Source: Parietaria judaica (taxonomy: Eukaryota > Streptophyta > Magnoliopsida > Rosales > Urticaceae). Taken from it: a stretch of DNA of 64,000 nucleotides. A program made the position numbers and the translations under genes. The stretch is from positions 12,476,606 to 12,540,605 of the forward strand of contig OX940865.1 in the NCBI GenBank assembly GCA_954871525.1. Reading direction: 5' to 3'. The first letter of the stretch is position 1, and every line of letters starts with the position of its first letter. The notes beneath the pieces are model-generated. The model was not told where the DNA came from. It searched no databases and worked only from the letters and a program-made list of their open reading frames with translations. Shown here one piece after another: positions 12,613 to 22,620 of the stretch.

Positions 12613-13745
12613 ATAATGCTCGTAATGACCGTTTGGTGTGGCATTTCGAAAAAGATGGCTCATATTCGATTCGATCGGGATATCGGCTTGCTTGTTCGGC
12701 GAAGATGGGGGGACTGTCGGGGTCTTGTAGCATTGAACCACGCTGGTGGAACACTTTGTGGATCGTCTCCAAATCCCACCAAAGGTCAAACATTTAGTTT
12801 GGCGAGCATGGTTTAACATCATACCGACCTTCGGTGCTCTTCGTGGGCGTGGGGTGCCTTGTCTCCCCTTTTGCAAGTTTTGTGGGGCCTTACTAGAAGA
12901 CGCCCTCCACGCGGTTTGGAGTTGTGAGAGAGCTCAAGCGATTTGGGGTTTTCCGTATCTGTAATGCTGGGTTTAAAAGTCGGGATCGGTACCTCTTCGC
13001 GAACTTTGTTTGACGGCTCTCGAAGGCCTTTCATTGGCGAACTTGGAGTTTTTTTGCGGTCTCATTTGGGCGGCTTGGTCCGATCGAAACTACCGGCTCT
13101 TCGAGAACCCAAATCACAAGCCGGAGGCGTGGGTGGAAAAAGTGGCTTGCTGGTTATCTAGTTTCAAAACTAGTAATCGGGGCTTGGAGAAGAGTTTGGT
13201 TGAGTCTCGGACTAGCAACACCAGTTGGAAGGCATCGGAAGTTGGGGGTTTGAAGCTTAATGTGGATGCGGCTTGGGAGAAGAGCACGGGAAGAGTGGCC
13301 ATAAGTGGAATCGTAAGGGATCATCAAGGCAAGCTCATCGGGTATGTCACTCGGCTCCTTTTGGAGGTGGACTCGGCGCTTACGGCGGAGTGCCATGCTA
13401 TTCTCCTAGGGATTCATTTTGTCCGGGACCATGGTTGGCGTGTGACGAAAATAGAATCTGACTGTCAAAAAGCTATCAACCTCGTCAAGGGGGTAGAGCT
13501 TAACAGTGTTCAAGGCCCGATCCTTGAGGGAATTTGTAGGCTAGATACGGAGGTAGGGCCGTCTAATGCGTGTCGTTGGGCACCAAGGTCTTGTAACAGA
13601 GCGGCTAATCGGATAGCTAGGACCCGTCTTTTGGAGTCCATTCCCGACATGTGGTCGTGCGAATGCCCCGGGTAACTTGTAAACGATATCATAGGGGATT
13701 CTACCCTTGCTTTTGCTTAATATATGGCTTATTTAAAAAAAAAAA
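12613..13745 (+). pseudogene. 5'-truncated LINE: zf-RVT and RNase H end of ORF2
   Basis: This is the tail of a non-LTR retrotransposon. The start encodes NDRLVWHFEKDGSYSIRSGY, the usual sequence before the zinc-binding reverse transcriptase region. After a frameshift the frame at about 12746-12964 gives IPPKVKHLVWRAW and CKFCGALLEDALHAVWSCE, the zf-RVT motif. After a stop, 13010-13675 encodes an RNase H domain with LKLNVDAAW, AECHAILLGI, ESDCQKAI and CNRAANRIAR. It ends in an A-run at about 13735-13745. At least one frameshift and one stop make it non-functional. I could not identify a target-site duplication. Confidence 0.8.
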
Positions 13746-13785
13746 TAACGGATTTGAATTTTGATTCTAAAATTCTCCAATACTC

Positions 13786-14160
13786 ATCCGTTTACTTTTT
13801 AATGATTTTCTTATAAATAGGTTTGAGCTCAAATTAATCCATTTCCTTGAATCAATATCATTAAGGAATCATTTTAAGTTTTAACTACTTTTTTTTCCTC
13901 CGGAAATTATGGATTTTATATCTAGCATTCGTAGATAAATATATTTATTTAATCCTAATATCATGATGCTCTTCGGTTTTTAACTTTAAGACTGATTAAA
14001 TCTACTTTCTATGTATTTGATTACGTAATTAATTGGGATAAAAATTGATCGTCACTTGATGGTTTGTGTTTGACTCCATCAATAGCGCCGGTCACGTATG
14101 AAAATTCAAAATAAAAGTTCGATTGCGGCGAAAGATGATCATGCCATTCTAAAATAAATT
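13786..14160. repeat. Upstream part of the YUCCA A duplication unit
   Basis: Sequence here, including GATTAAATCTACTTT and TTGATCGTCA, matches the region 18530-18900 upstream of the B gene with many small differences. It shows that the A/B tandem duplication reaches at least 1.5 kb upstream of the coding start. No coding sequence is present. Confidence 0.6.
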
Positions 14161-14274
14161 ATCATGGCAAAAGAGATCCTGAATACTTCACTAAATTAAT
14201 GTATATAATGGGTGATTTTGGCACAGCTTATTTAGCCTTGTTTTTGTTTATAAAATAAACTTAACCGCTATTTA

Positions 14275-14581
14275 GGTGTTTGGCAAAATTGTTTTTCCAA
14301 AAAACACAAAATCGATTTTGAATTTTTGTACATGAATTGTAAAAACTAGGATTCGTAGCTTTTGGTTTTTTCTAAAAACAAAAATACGGTTATAGTCTAT
14401 TTTAGTATTTTTAGCCTAAATAATTATTTTTACCAAACGCTAAAACAGTTTTTGTTACCAACAACAACTGTTTTATAAACAATTTACCAAACACCTGCCG
14501 GTTTTTCTCAAAAACAGTTTATTTTTTAAACTAAAACTAAAAACATTTTTTTGTAAAAATTAAGCTATGCCAAACGGGCCC
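14275..14581. mobile_element. MITE with GTTTGGCA ends
   Basis: The left end GGTGTTTGGCA and right end TGCCAAACGGGCCC form an imperfect inverted repeat around a poly-A/poly-T-rich body. A related copy lies in opposite orientation at 31475-31715. It is absent from the equivalent place in the B unit. The superfamily is uncertain because no clean duplication flanks it. Confidence 0.5.
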
Positions 14582-14617
14582 AATATATGTCCATTAATTC
14601 AAAGATGACTAATCCCG

Positions 14618-14780
14618 AGAAATTGGTCTAGTGGTATGGTATGGACGATATTCAAAATCTTTGCACATTTCATGTTCGATTTTTTTTTAATGTAGTAATT
14701 GGGGTTACTAGGTTGTCTCTCGATCAATCATGCTAGAGCCTTGCATTAACTGATTTGGATGTCTCTAGAAACTACGATTA
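14618..14780 (+). mobile_element. Degenerate tRNA-derived SINE-like sequence
   Basis: TTGGTCTAGTGGTATGG resembles a pol III box A, and CATGTTCGATTTT about 50 bases downstream resembles a degraded box B. No 3' tail or target duplication could be fixed. Like the MITE before it, it is missing upstream of the B gene. Confidence 0.35.
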
Positions 14781-14850
14781 TAAAAGAGAATCCAGGTGTA
14801 TCCTTTGCATGAAATGAACTTTAACATCCAAACGTGTATTATCAAATAGC

Positions 14851-15073
14851 CCACATTTGGCAAGAAAGTAATTAATAGAAGAAAGTTGACTCTTATTTTG
14901 TTAGTTTTTTATCTCGTTTAACCCACATTGGGCAATGAACTGTAGGATAGTTGACTCTGATCTTCTTATCTTTCCAACTGGTGCTGATGAGTATGCAATT
15001 AAACTCTGTAATCCAGTGGCAAGAAAATGTTATCATGACCAAGTTCATGCCTATACGACAAACCCTAGTTTGG
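14851..15073 (+). promoter_or_regulatory. Repeated CArG-like / W-box module upstream of YUCCA A
   Basis: Three related 10-mers lie here: CCACATTTGG (14851-14860), CCACATTGGG (14923-14932) and CCTAGTTTGG (15064-15073). The first two are followed by CAAGAAAGT or CAATGAACT, and then by AGTTGACTC, which contains a W-box (TTGAC). The 10-mers differ by one or two bases from the MADS-domain CArG box. The same arrangement is upstream of B and C. The regulatory role is inferred. Confidence 0.45.
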
Positions 15074-15194
15074 CAAGCAAGGGTAAAAAATCTGTACTTA
15101 ACATTTTTTACTATTATTATTATACAGACATGGAATCTTATTGTTGCATGAATCTCAACGTACCTTTATAGAAGGGTTATCACTAACAGCAATA

Positions 15195-15229
15195 CATGCA
15201 TGCATCCTTATCACAAAGCAACTATATAA
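15195..15229 (+). promoter_or_regulatory. RY element and TATA box of YUCCA A
   Basis: CATGCATGCAT (15195-15205) is a double RY motif, the site bound by B3 seed regulators such as FUS3/LEC2/ABI3. TATATAAG follows at about 15223-15230, roughly 100 bp before the ATG. The block is nearly identical upstream of B. Confidence 0.55.
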
Positions 15230-15324
15230 GCAGGCTTTTTAATCTCACTCTCGCACCATTCTCAGTATAATTCTTTTCTCCAACTTTATATATACACCGA
15301 TTCTCCCAAAACCGTTCAGCGAAA

Positions 15325-16830
15325 ATGGCCGAATCCGAAGTGATCATCGTCGGAGCTGGCCCAGCCGGGGTTGCCACTTCGGCGTGTCTTAACGAGCGAG
15401 GTGTGTCGAACGTGGTAGTGGAGAGAGAGGGGTGCTCCTTCTCCCTCTGGAAGCAGAAGTCCTACGACAGGCTGAAGCTGCACCTTGCCAAGCGCTTCTG
15501 CGAGCTTCCCCACATGCCGTTCCCTGCTGACGCGCCCACCTACGTACCCAAGCGGGACTTCGTCGACTACCTCGATCGCTATGTCGCCCGATACGGGGTT
15601 TCCCCAAAGTACCACCGCTCGGTTGAGTCGGCTTACTACGATGATAACGTCGGGAAGTGGACTGTGGCCGTGAAGGACACACTATCGGGGGTCTTCGAGG
15701 TCTACTTCGCAAGGTTCCTCGTCGTCGCCACGGGAGAAAACAGCCGAGGCTTCATCCCTCCGGTGAACGGCTTGGAGAGGTTCAATGGGAAGGCCATGCA
15801 TTCCAGCGAGTACCGGAGCGGCAGGCCTTTTGCGGGGAAGAATGTTCTGGTCGTCGGCTGTGGAAATTCCGGCATGGAAATCGCTTATGATCTATCCAAT
15901 CACAATGCCGTCACTTCCATTGTCGCTCGTAGCCCAGTAATGATCTTCTTCTTCTACTTGTTTTCAGATTCTTCTTCTCCTACGTGCATGGGGTTGGTAT
16001 TGACTGTGTTCTTATAATATATATTCAGGTGCACGTGCTGAGCCTGGACATAGTGCACGTCGCAATGCGTTTGATGAAGTTTCTGCCGATGAAATTGACC
16101 GACGCCATTGCCGTATTTCTAGGGAGATTAGTCCACGGGGATGTGTCCAAATACGGGTTTCGAAGGCCGAAATACGGACCGTTTTATTTAAAAGCAACGA
16201 CGGGAAAATCTCCCACCATTGATGTTGGGACAATGAGCAAGATCAGGGCAGGCGAAATCAAGGTGATTCCTTTGTCACTACATATATATCCAAAGATGCA
16301 TTATAATGATCATGTGTTTATGTATGGACTAATATATACATATAATATGTATATGCAGGTAGTTCCATCGATTTGTGACATTGAAGGAAACAATGTGAAG
16401 TTCGAGAATGGAGATGTTGGTCACTTCGATGCCATAGTGTTCGCTACTGGCTACAGAAGCACAGTCAGAAATTGGCTCAAGGTAAACATAAAATACCTTG
16501 ATATTTATATAATGATGATATATACTGATTAGATTTTAATGAAAACATAGTGCCCAAATACAGTTAGTCGGTGTTATAGACTTGGGAATGACTATAACGA
16601 CTCATTAATATAAGATAAATTATTCTTTCCAGGGTGGTGAAGACTTGTTTGACGAGAGAGGAATGCCGAGACAGAAACTCCCGAATGAATATTGGAAAGG
16701 GAAAGGCGGTATTTACTGTGCAGGTTTCTCTTCGAGAGGCTTGCTTGGCATTTCTGAAGATGCTCTCAACATCGCCAATGATATCGTCTTCAAACTAACT
16801 CATGCAAGTGATTCTAAAAAAGCGCAATAG
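15325..16830 (+). CDS. YUCCA-type flavin monooxygenase, copy A (YUC10/11-like)
   Basis: Predicted to convert indole-3-pyruvate to indole-3-acetic acid (auxin) using FAD and NADPH, in the cytosol or at the ER. Exons: 15325-15936, 16029-16262, 16359-16481, 16633-16830; all junctions are phase 0 with GT-AG ends. The 388-residue product has the FAD motif GAGPAG (10-15), ATGEN (135-139), the NADPH motif GCGNSG (178-183) and FATGY (310-314). Length and pattern fit the YUC10/YUC11 branch (about 380-390 residues), which in Arabidopsis acts mainly in seeds. All key residues are intact. Exon 1 is GC-rich. Coding sequence and intron 1 are closest to copy C, whereas the promoter is closest to copy B. Intron 3 is short, 151 bp. 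Confidence 0.9.
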
Positions 16831-16959
16831 TATTATATATATATATATATATGTTTATTGTAATAATTAGCTTCAATACAAGTATATATGTTGATTCATC
16901 AATTGATATAGATGAAAAAAAAATTATCATTATAGTTTTACATGTCATTAGTGGCTAGA

Positions 16960-18465
16960 CAAGATTCGACATGTATATTGGCTCGCTGCATATATAGAAT
17001 TTGAACGATAGATTTTTCAGAATCCTACCATGTGTCGGTTGTTGTACTTTCATTATGAATAAAACCAAAAAAAAAATATATATATATACGATCTAGTATT
17101 TAGTCCCGTGAATGTAGGACAAAGCAGAGCTCCGATCCTCTGTTTTAATTTTTTTTTAAAACCCGGAGCCGGAGGGCTCTGGCTCTGCCTAAAGGCGGAC
17201 CCAGATTAATCCGGGTCTGCCAAACCACTCTCGCCATCAAGCCGTCCACGTGGAAGATCCCACGGCTACCAGGAAAGAGCCGTTGGCTGTCGATTGTGCG
17301 AATTTCAAGGACCCGGAGCCGGATCAATCCGGCTCCTCTTTGTTGGCAGAGCCGGAACTCCGGCTCCGGCTAAATAAAATAAAAAAATCCTCCGGCTAGT
17401 CCGGTGGTCCTACATTCACGGGACTACTAGTATTGAATAATTTCTTTTAATTGATATGTAACATTAATAGTTGGGAGCGGAGATTCTGGCAATAAGAGAA
17501 CCTGATTACCGTGGCGAGACAAACTCGCTGCATAAAGTTTGAACGATAGATTTTTCATAATATCACATGCCATATGTTGTTTGTCGTACTTTCAAAACAA
17601 AAATCTGCGATGCTGTATTGAAAAGTTTCTTTTTCATTGATATATAACATTAATGGTTCGGAGAAGAGAATCTACCAGGAAGAGAACCTGATTGCCGTGG
17701 AGAGACACATGCTCGCTGCATAGAGTTTGAATGATAGATTTTTCAGAATATCGCCTAACATGTGTCGGTTGTCGTACTTTAATTATGAATGAAACAAAAA
17801 TCTATAATCTTGTATTGAAAAGTTTGTTTTCATTGATATAACATTAATCGTTCGAAGAAGAGAATTTAAGAAGAGAACTTGATTGCCATGGAGAGACACA
17901 AGCATGCGACATAAAGTTTGAACGTTAGGTTTTCAGGATATCGCCTACAATGTGTCGGTCGTCATACTTTAATTATGGATAAAACAAAAATATTTGATTT
18001 TGTATTTAAAAGTTTCTTTTCATTAATATATAACTTTAATCCTTTGGAGAAGAGAATCTAGCAAGAAGAGAATCTGATTGTCGTGACGAGACACAAGCTC
18101 GTTGCATAAAGTTTCAACGGTAGATTATTCAGGATATATCGCCTACCATGTGTTGGTTGTCGTACTTAAATTATGAATAAAACAAAAATCCACGATCTTG
18201 TATTGAAAAGTTTCTTTTCATCAATATATTCATTAATCGTTCGGAGTTGTGAATCTAGCAAGAAGAGAAACTGATTGCCGTGGTGAGACACAAGCTCGCC
18301 ATGTAGAATTTAAACGATAGATTTTTCGTAATATATCCTCTACCATGTGTGAGTAGTTATACTCTCATTACGAATAAAACAAAAAGATGTTATATTGAAA
18401 AAGTTCATTTTCATCAATATATACCATTTATCGTTAGATGCAGAGAATCTAGCTACGTGAGAGCT
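16960..18465. repeat. ~190-bp minisatellite, about six copies, with a MITE in copy 1
   Basis: A unit containing GCTCGCTGCATA, GAACGATAGATTTTTCA, ATGTGTCGGTTGTCGTAC and TATTGAAAAGTTTCTTTTCA recurs in tandem. The GAACGATAG-like marker falls at about 17003, 17541, 17729, 17920, 18115 and 18312, giving periods of 188-197 bp, or about 204 for the first once the MITE and its duplication are subtracted. Copies diverge by substitutions and small indels. A degenerate relative lies beyond copy B at about 22600-22700. Confidence 0.75.
17101..17426. mobile_element. hAT-type MITE, perfect 20-bp ends, inside the minisatellite
   Basis: The ends are TAGTCCCGTGAATGTAGGAC (17101-17120) and its exact reverse complement (17407-17426). 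The flanks carry an exact 8-bp duplication CTAGTATT (17093-17100 and 17427-17434), and removing the insert restores a normal minisatellite unit. The interior repeats GGAGCCGGA-type motifs that can fold back. No coding capacity. Confidence 0.85.
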
Positions 18466-18529
18466 TGGAATAGAGAGCCTCTCCTCATTATTGAACCCTT
18501 GATGAGTACGGTATTTACTTAACTTTTGA

Positions 18530-18900
18530 ATGACTACTTTTTCTTATAATCAATATTACAGGAATCATCGTAACTATTTTTTCTCTACTTTTTCGGAACC
18601 TATGGATTCCATATCTGGCGCGGTTGAATTCGTAGATAAATGTAGTATTTAAACTCAATACCTCAAAGTTCGGGAGAACACAAATAACGCTCTTTGTTAG
18701 TTAACTTTAAGATTGATTAAATCTACTTTGTAAATATTTGATTACTTCATATCCAAATTGATCGTCATTTTCGGGTTCTTAGTGACTACCTTAGACGTTT
18801 TTGGATGATAGATTATACTAAATTTGATCGGGGAGAAGGGGATCATCGCGTATTAAAATTAATTATCTTTTCCGCTTCTCTAATATTGATTAACTTTAAT
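18530..18900. repeat. Upstream part of the YUCCA B duplication unit
   Basis: Homologous to 13786-14160 upstream of A. The B unit continues to the promoter near 19016 without the MITE and SINE-like insertions found in A. No gene is present. Confidence 0.6.
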
Positions 18901-19015
18901 AATTATAATATCTCTGTTTATTAATCCATGAATTTATTCAATGAAATTAAATTAGTATCATTTGCATGGAATAACGGTCATTGGTAGGTAGGTAAAAAGT
19001 GTATTGTCAAATAGC

Positions 19016-19164
19016 CCACATTTGGCAAGAAAGTAATTAATGAAAGAAAGTTGACTCTTATTTTGTTAGTTTTTACCTCGTATATTACCCACATTGGGCA
19101 ATCAACTGAACAAGAGTTGACTCTTCCAGTGATGTTATGATCATGACCACAAACCCTAGTTTGG
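19016..19164 (+). promoter_or_regulatory. Repeated CArG-like / W-box module upstream of YUCCA B
   Basis: CCACATTTGG (19016-19025), CCACATTGGG (19089-19098) and CCTAGTTTGG (19155-19164) repeat the order and approximate spacing seen upstream of A, with AGTTGACTC after the first and AGAGTTGACTC after the second. Conservation after duplication is expected, so function is inferred only. Confidence 0.45.
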
Positions 19165-19286
19165 CAAGTAAGGGTAAAAAATCCCTACTTATCTTTTTTT
19201 ATTATTATTATTAAACTGTAAATGGAATCTTATTGTTGCAAGAATCTCAACGTACCTTAATAGAAGGGTTATCACTAACAACAATA

Positions 19287-19322
19287 CATGCATGCATCCT
19301 AATCACAAAACAACTATATAAG
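19287..19322 (+). promoter_or_regulatory. RY element and TATA box of YUCCA B
   Basis: CATGCATGCAT (19287-19297) and TATATAAG (19315-19322) lie about 70-105 bp before the ATG at 19392, in the same arrangement as copy A. Confidence 0.55.
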
Positions 19323-19391
19323 CATGCCTTATACTCTCACCCTCACTCAATTCTCAGTGTAATTATTTTCTCCAAAAACCCTTCAGCGGAA

Positions 19392-22123
19392 ATGGCCGAA
19401 GCTGAAGTGATCATCATTGGCGCCGGCCCCTCCGGGGTCGCCACTTCAGCATGCTTGAACAAGCGAGGCGTTTCGAACGTGGTGCTGGAGAGAGAAGGGT
19501 GCTCCTTCTCCCTCTGGAAGCAGAAGTCCTACGACAGGCTGAAGCTGCACCTGGCCAAGCGCTACTGCGAGCTTCCCCACATGCCGTTCCCCGCTGACGC
19601 GCCCACCTACGTCCCCAAGCGGGACTTCATCGACTACCTTGACCGCTATGCCTCCCGGTACGGGGTGTTCCCGAAGTACCACCGCTTAGTTGAGTCGGCC
19701 TACTACGACGAGGCTGTGGGGAAGTGGTCTGTGGTGGTGAAGGATACACTCTCGGGGGTCATCGAGGTCTACTTTGCGAGGTTTCTCGTTGTCGCCACGG
19801 GAGAGAACAGCCAAGGCTTCGTCCCTCCGGTGAGAGGCCTGGAAGGGTTCAAAGGGCGGGTCATGCATTCCAGCGAGTACCGGAGCGGCAGGCCTTTTTC
19901 CGAGAAGAAAGTTCTTGTCGTCGGAAGTGGGAATTCGGGCATGGAGATCGCTTACGATTTGTCGAATTACAATGCAGTCACTTCCATCGTCGCTCGTAGC
20001 CCAGTAATTAATGATCTTCCTCAACTTCTTTACTTCCTTAAGCATGTTGTACAGAAATTGATTAGGTGTGCTCATATATTATATATTCAGGTGCACGTAC
20101 TTAATGAGGACATAGTGAACGTGGTAATGTTTTTGATGAGCTTTCTTCCGTTGAAAGTGACAGACGCCATTGCCGTACTCTTGGGGAGATTGAAACATGG
20201 AGATGTGACCAAGTATGGCTTTCCAAGGCCGCCAAAAGACGGGCCGTTTTATTTAAAAGCGACGACGGGGAAATCTCCCACCATTGATGTTGGGACAATG
20301 AGCAAGATCAGAACAGGAGAAATTAAGGTGATTCTTTTGTGACACTCAAACATGCATTAAAGTTCATGTGTCAATATAGGAACTAATTATAAATGCATAT
20401 ATATACATATATGTATATGCAGGTAGTTCCATCGATTTGTGACATTGAAGGAAACGATGTGAAGTTCGAAAATGGTGATGTTAGTCACTTCGACGCTATA
20501 GTCTTCGCTACTGGCTACAGAAGCACGGTCAGAAACTGGCTTAAGGTAAATATTAGATGTGATACATACATATATATATATACATACATATATATATACA
20601 TATATAGCGCCCTTTTAATAAATAAAGGGATAGAATTAGTTGGTGCTATATAGACGTAGCAATGTGCGGATTTGATTCTTTTGTTTCAAAAAATAGCATG
20701 AATAGTCTTTTTTATTTATGGTTTTAGTGCGGACATGGCCATTTGAACCAAAGGTTTAAAATGTCATTTTTGTCGATAAATCGGTTGCCTTTTTCGAGGA
20801 TTATCGATGGATTTTTGAGGATTATCTAATCGTTACCGACACTTATCGAGGATTATCGATTGATTATCGACACTATCGAGTATTATTGATGAAAGCTACT
20901 AAAATAATTTTGAGAATATATTTATTAAGTTTACATATATAAATAAAATATAGTCCCACTCTCACTTATGTAAGAACTCAAATATCATGTCATACTCAAA
21001 CAAATGTCGATAAAATCATGTCATGCTCAAACATATAAAAAATTAAAAACATCAAAAGATACTACATAATATTTTTTTGCTTGATACTACATAATTTGAT
21101 AATACACATAACTATAACTGTTTGGCTTTATAGAGAATTCTCACATGGAGCAAATAGAAATGAATGAAAAATACATATTTATTGAGATTTTGAAAGTCCT
21201 ACATGGAACAAATACAAAGAAAATAATAACATTGCTAGTACGTAAGAAGCAATCTCCATTTATTAATCCAAGCAACTTAACCTATCTATCCCGATACTTA
21301 GATAGTAGGCCATGTGTAATTAAATTTTTTTCTTGAAAAGTTTTTTTTTTTTTTTTTGCATTGAAGCTACTTTTGCTAGAAAAAAATTTAAAGTGCAATT
21401 TTTTTAAAGAGCACCCAATTTTTTGTTAATTTTACACTGTTTTTATGAATATTTGTCGATGGCTACTAGCAAGACGAATAAATTCGAACCTTGATTTGAA
21501 CCGTACGTTAAACTAAATAAATAAAAAAATATATTAAATTATTATTTTAAAAAATAACAAAAATACCTTGACTACAAAATGCCTATCTTTTGGAGGCAGC
21601 GAGTTGCCACCGTGACATGAAGGGGGAGCGAGTGCAATGGTTACATGTCAAAGTTGTGTAAGGTTTGAGTGAGTAAAAACGTTTTCGAAAATGTTGGGCT
21701 TTTATATTGATGATTTTTTCGTCATTTTTTCTTAAAATAAATTAGCTATCTTAATTTATTTTTTAATGTAAAATATTTTCTATTACAATCCATAAGTGAG
21801 AGGATATTTCTGTCTGTAAAAGGAGAGGCTAAATCAACACCACCTCACAAATAAATCTAAATAAATAACGTGACTATGAAATAATTCATATTAATTTAAC
21901 TAAATTACTTTCTTTCTTTTTTCAGGGTTGTGAAGACTTGTTTGACGAGAGAGGAATGTCAAGACAGAAACTCTCGAATGAATATTGGAAAGGGAAAAAC
22001 AATATTTACTGTGCAGGCTTCTCTTCGAGAGGCTTGCGTGGCATATCTAAAGATGCACTCAACATTGCTAATGATATCGTCTTCAAAATAAATCATGAGA
22101 GTGTAACTAAGAAAGCGGAATAA
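19392..22123 (+). CDS. YUCCA-type flavin monooxygenase, copy B (YUC10/11-like)
   Basis: Same predicted reaction as copy A. Exons: 19392-20003, 20091-20327, 20423-20545, 21926-22123, all phase 0, GT-AG. The product is 389 residues, one longer than A and C because exon 2 reads RPPKDG where A has RPKYG. Motifs are GAGPSG (10-15), ATGEN (135-139), GSGNSG (178-183; Ser replaces the Cys of A and C) and FATGY (311-315). The start matches A and C; an upstream in-frame ATG at 19233 lies in the shared promoter and is not used in this model. Intron 3 is expanded to 1380 bp, while its last part resembles intron 3 of C. Intron 1 (87 bp) keeps frame and has no stop. In exon 1, B differs from A at roughly 28 of 204 residues. 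Confidence 0.9.
20546..21925 (+). other. Expanded intron 3 of YUCCA B
   Basis: This intron is 1380 bp against 151 bp in A and 253 bp in C. Near 20780-20890 it has repeated TCGAGGATTATCGAT motifs, and near 21790-21860 a segment (GAGGATATTTCTGT, AAATCAACACCACC) matching C intron 3. About 1.1 kb appears inserted before that segment. No coding domain or clear transposon ends were seen. Confidence 0.6.
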
Positions 22124-22305
22124 AACTATTGAAATAATTAACTTCTACATGTATGTTGACTTACTAGACCGATTGATCTATATATGAAAATAATAATATT
22201 TTCATTATATTTTTACAACCTTGTTGCATGAAATGCTATTGGCTATACAAACTTTGCCACTAATACGAACATAGATTGCTCGACGGTCAAAACCGACGGT
22301 ATTTG

Positions 22306-22587
22306 TCTTCGCGCTACAAACCTTGTTCATGGCGGGGTGTTTAGAGGCATCCAAGGCCCAATTTTGGAGGATATTAAGTTCATGTCTCGATCGGTAGGTG
22401 ATAACGTAGCTTGTCGATGGGTCCCGAGATGTTGTAACGGAGTGGCTAACACTCTCGCGAGAGCTCGGCTCACCTTTTTGTCTATGGATTTCTGGTGTTT
22501 GTGTTGTCCTGATTGGCTGGTTGCCGATGTTTGTAAGGATTTCATTCCTACAGCTTAATATATGAAGGCTTGTTTCTCTCAAAAAAA
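22306..22587 (+). mobile_element. 5'-truncated LINE insertion with long target duplication
   Basis: The 282-bp insert encodes the end of a LINE RNase H domain (GPILEDIKF, ACRWVPRCCNGVANTLARA) and stops at a short A-run. It is flanked by a 33-bp direct repeat, 22273-22305 and 22588-22620, differing at one position (AACCGACGG versus AACTGACGG). Coding motif and 3' end resemble the longer LINE tail at 12.6-13.7 kb, so both probably come from one family. Confidence 0.85.
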
Positions 22588-22620
22588 AGATTGCTCGACG
22601 GTCAAAACTGACGGTATTTG

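Noticed and set aside
19233..20342. A single long 369-residue frame for YUCCA B starting at 19233
   Set aside because: It starts in the promoter and reads through intron 1. The ATG at 19392 and the splice sites agree with copies A and C.
22205..22582. 125-residue minus-strand frame
   Set aside because: It is antisense to the LINE RNase H tail, which has the recognisable motif on the plus strand.
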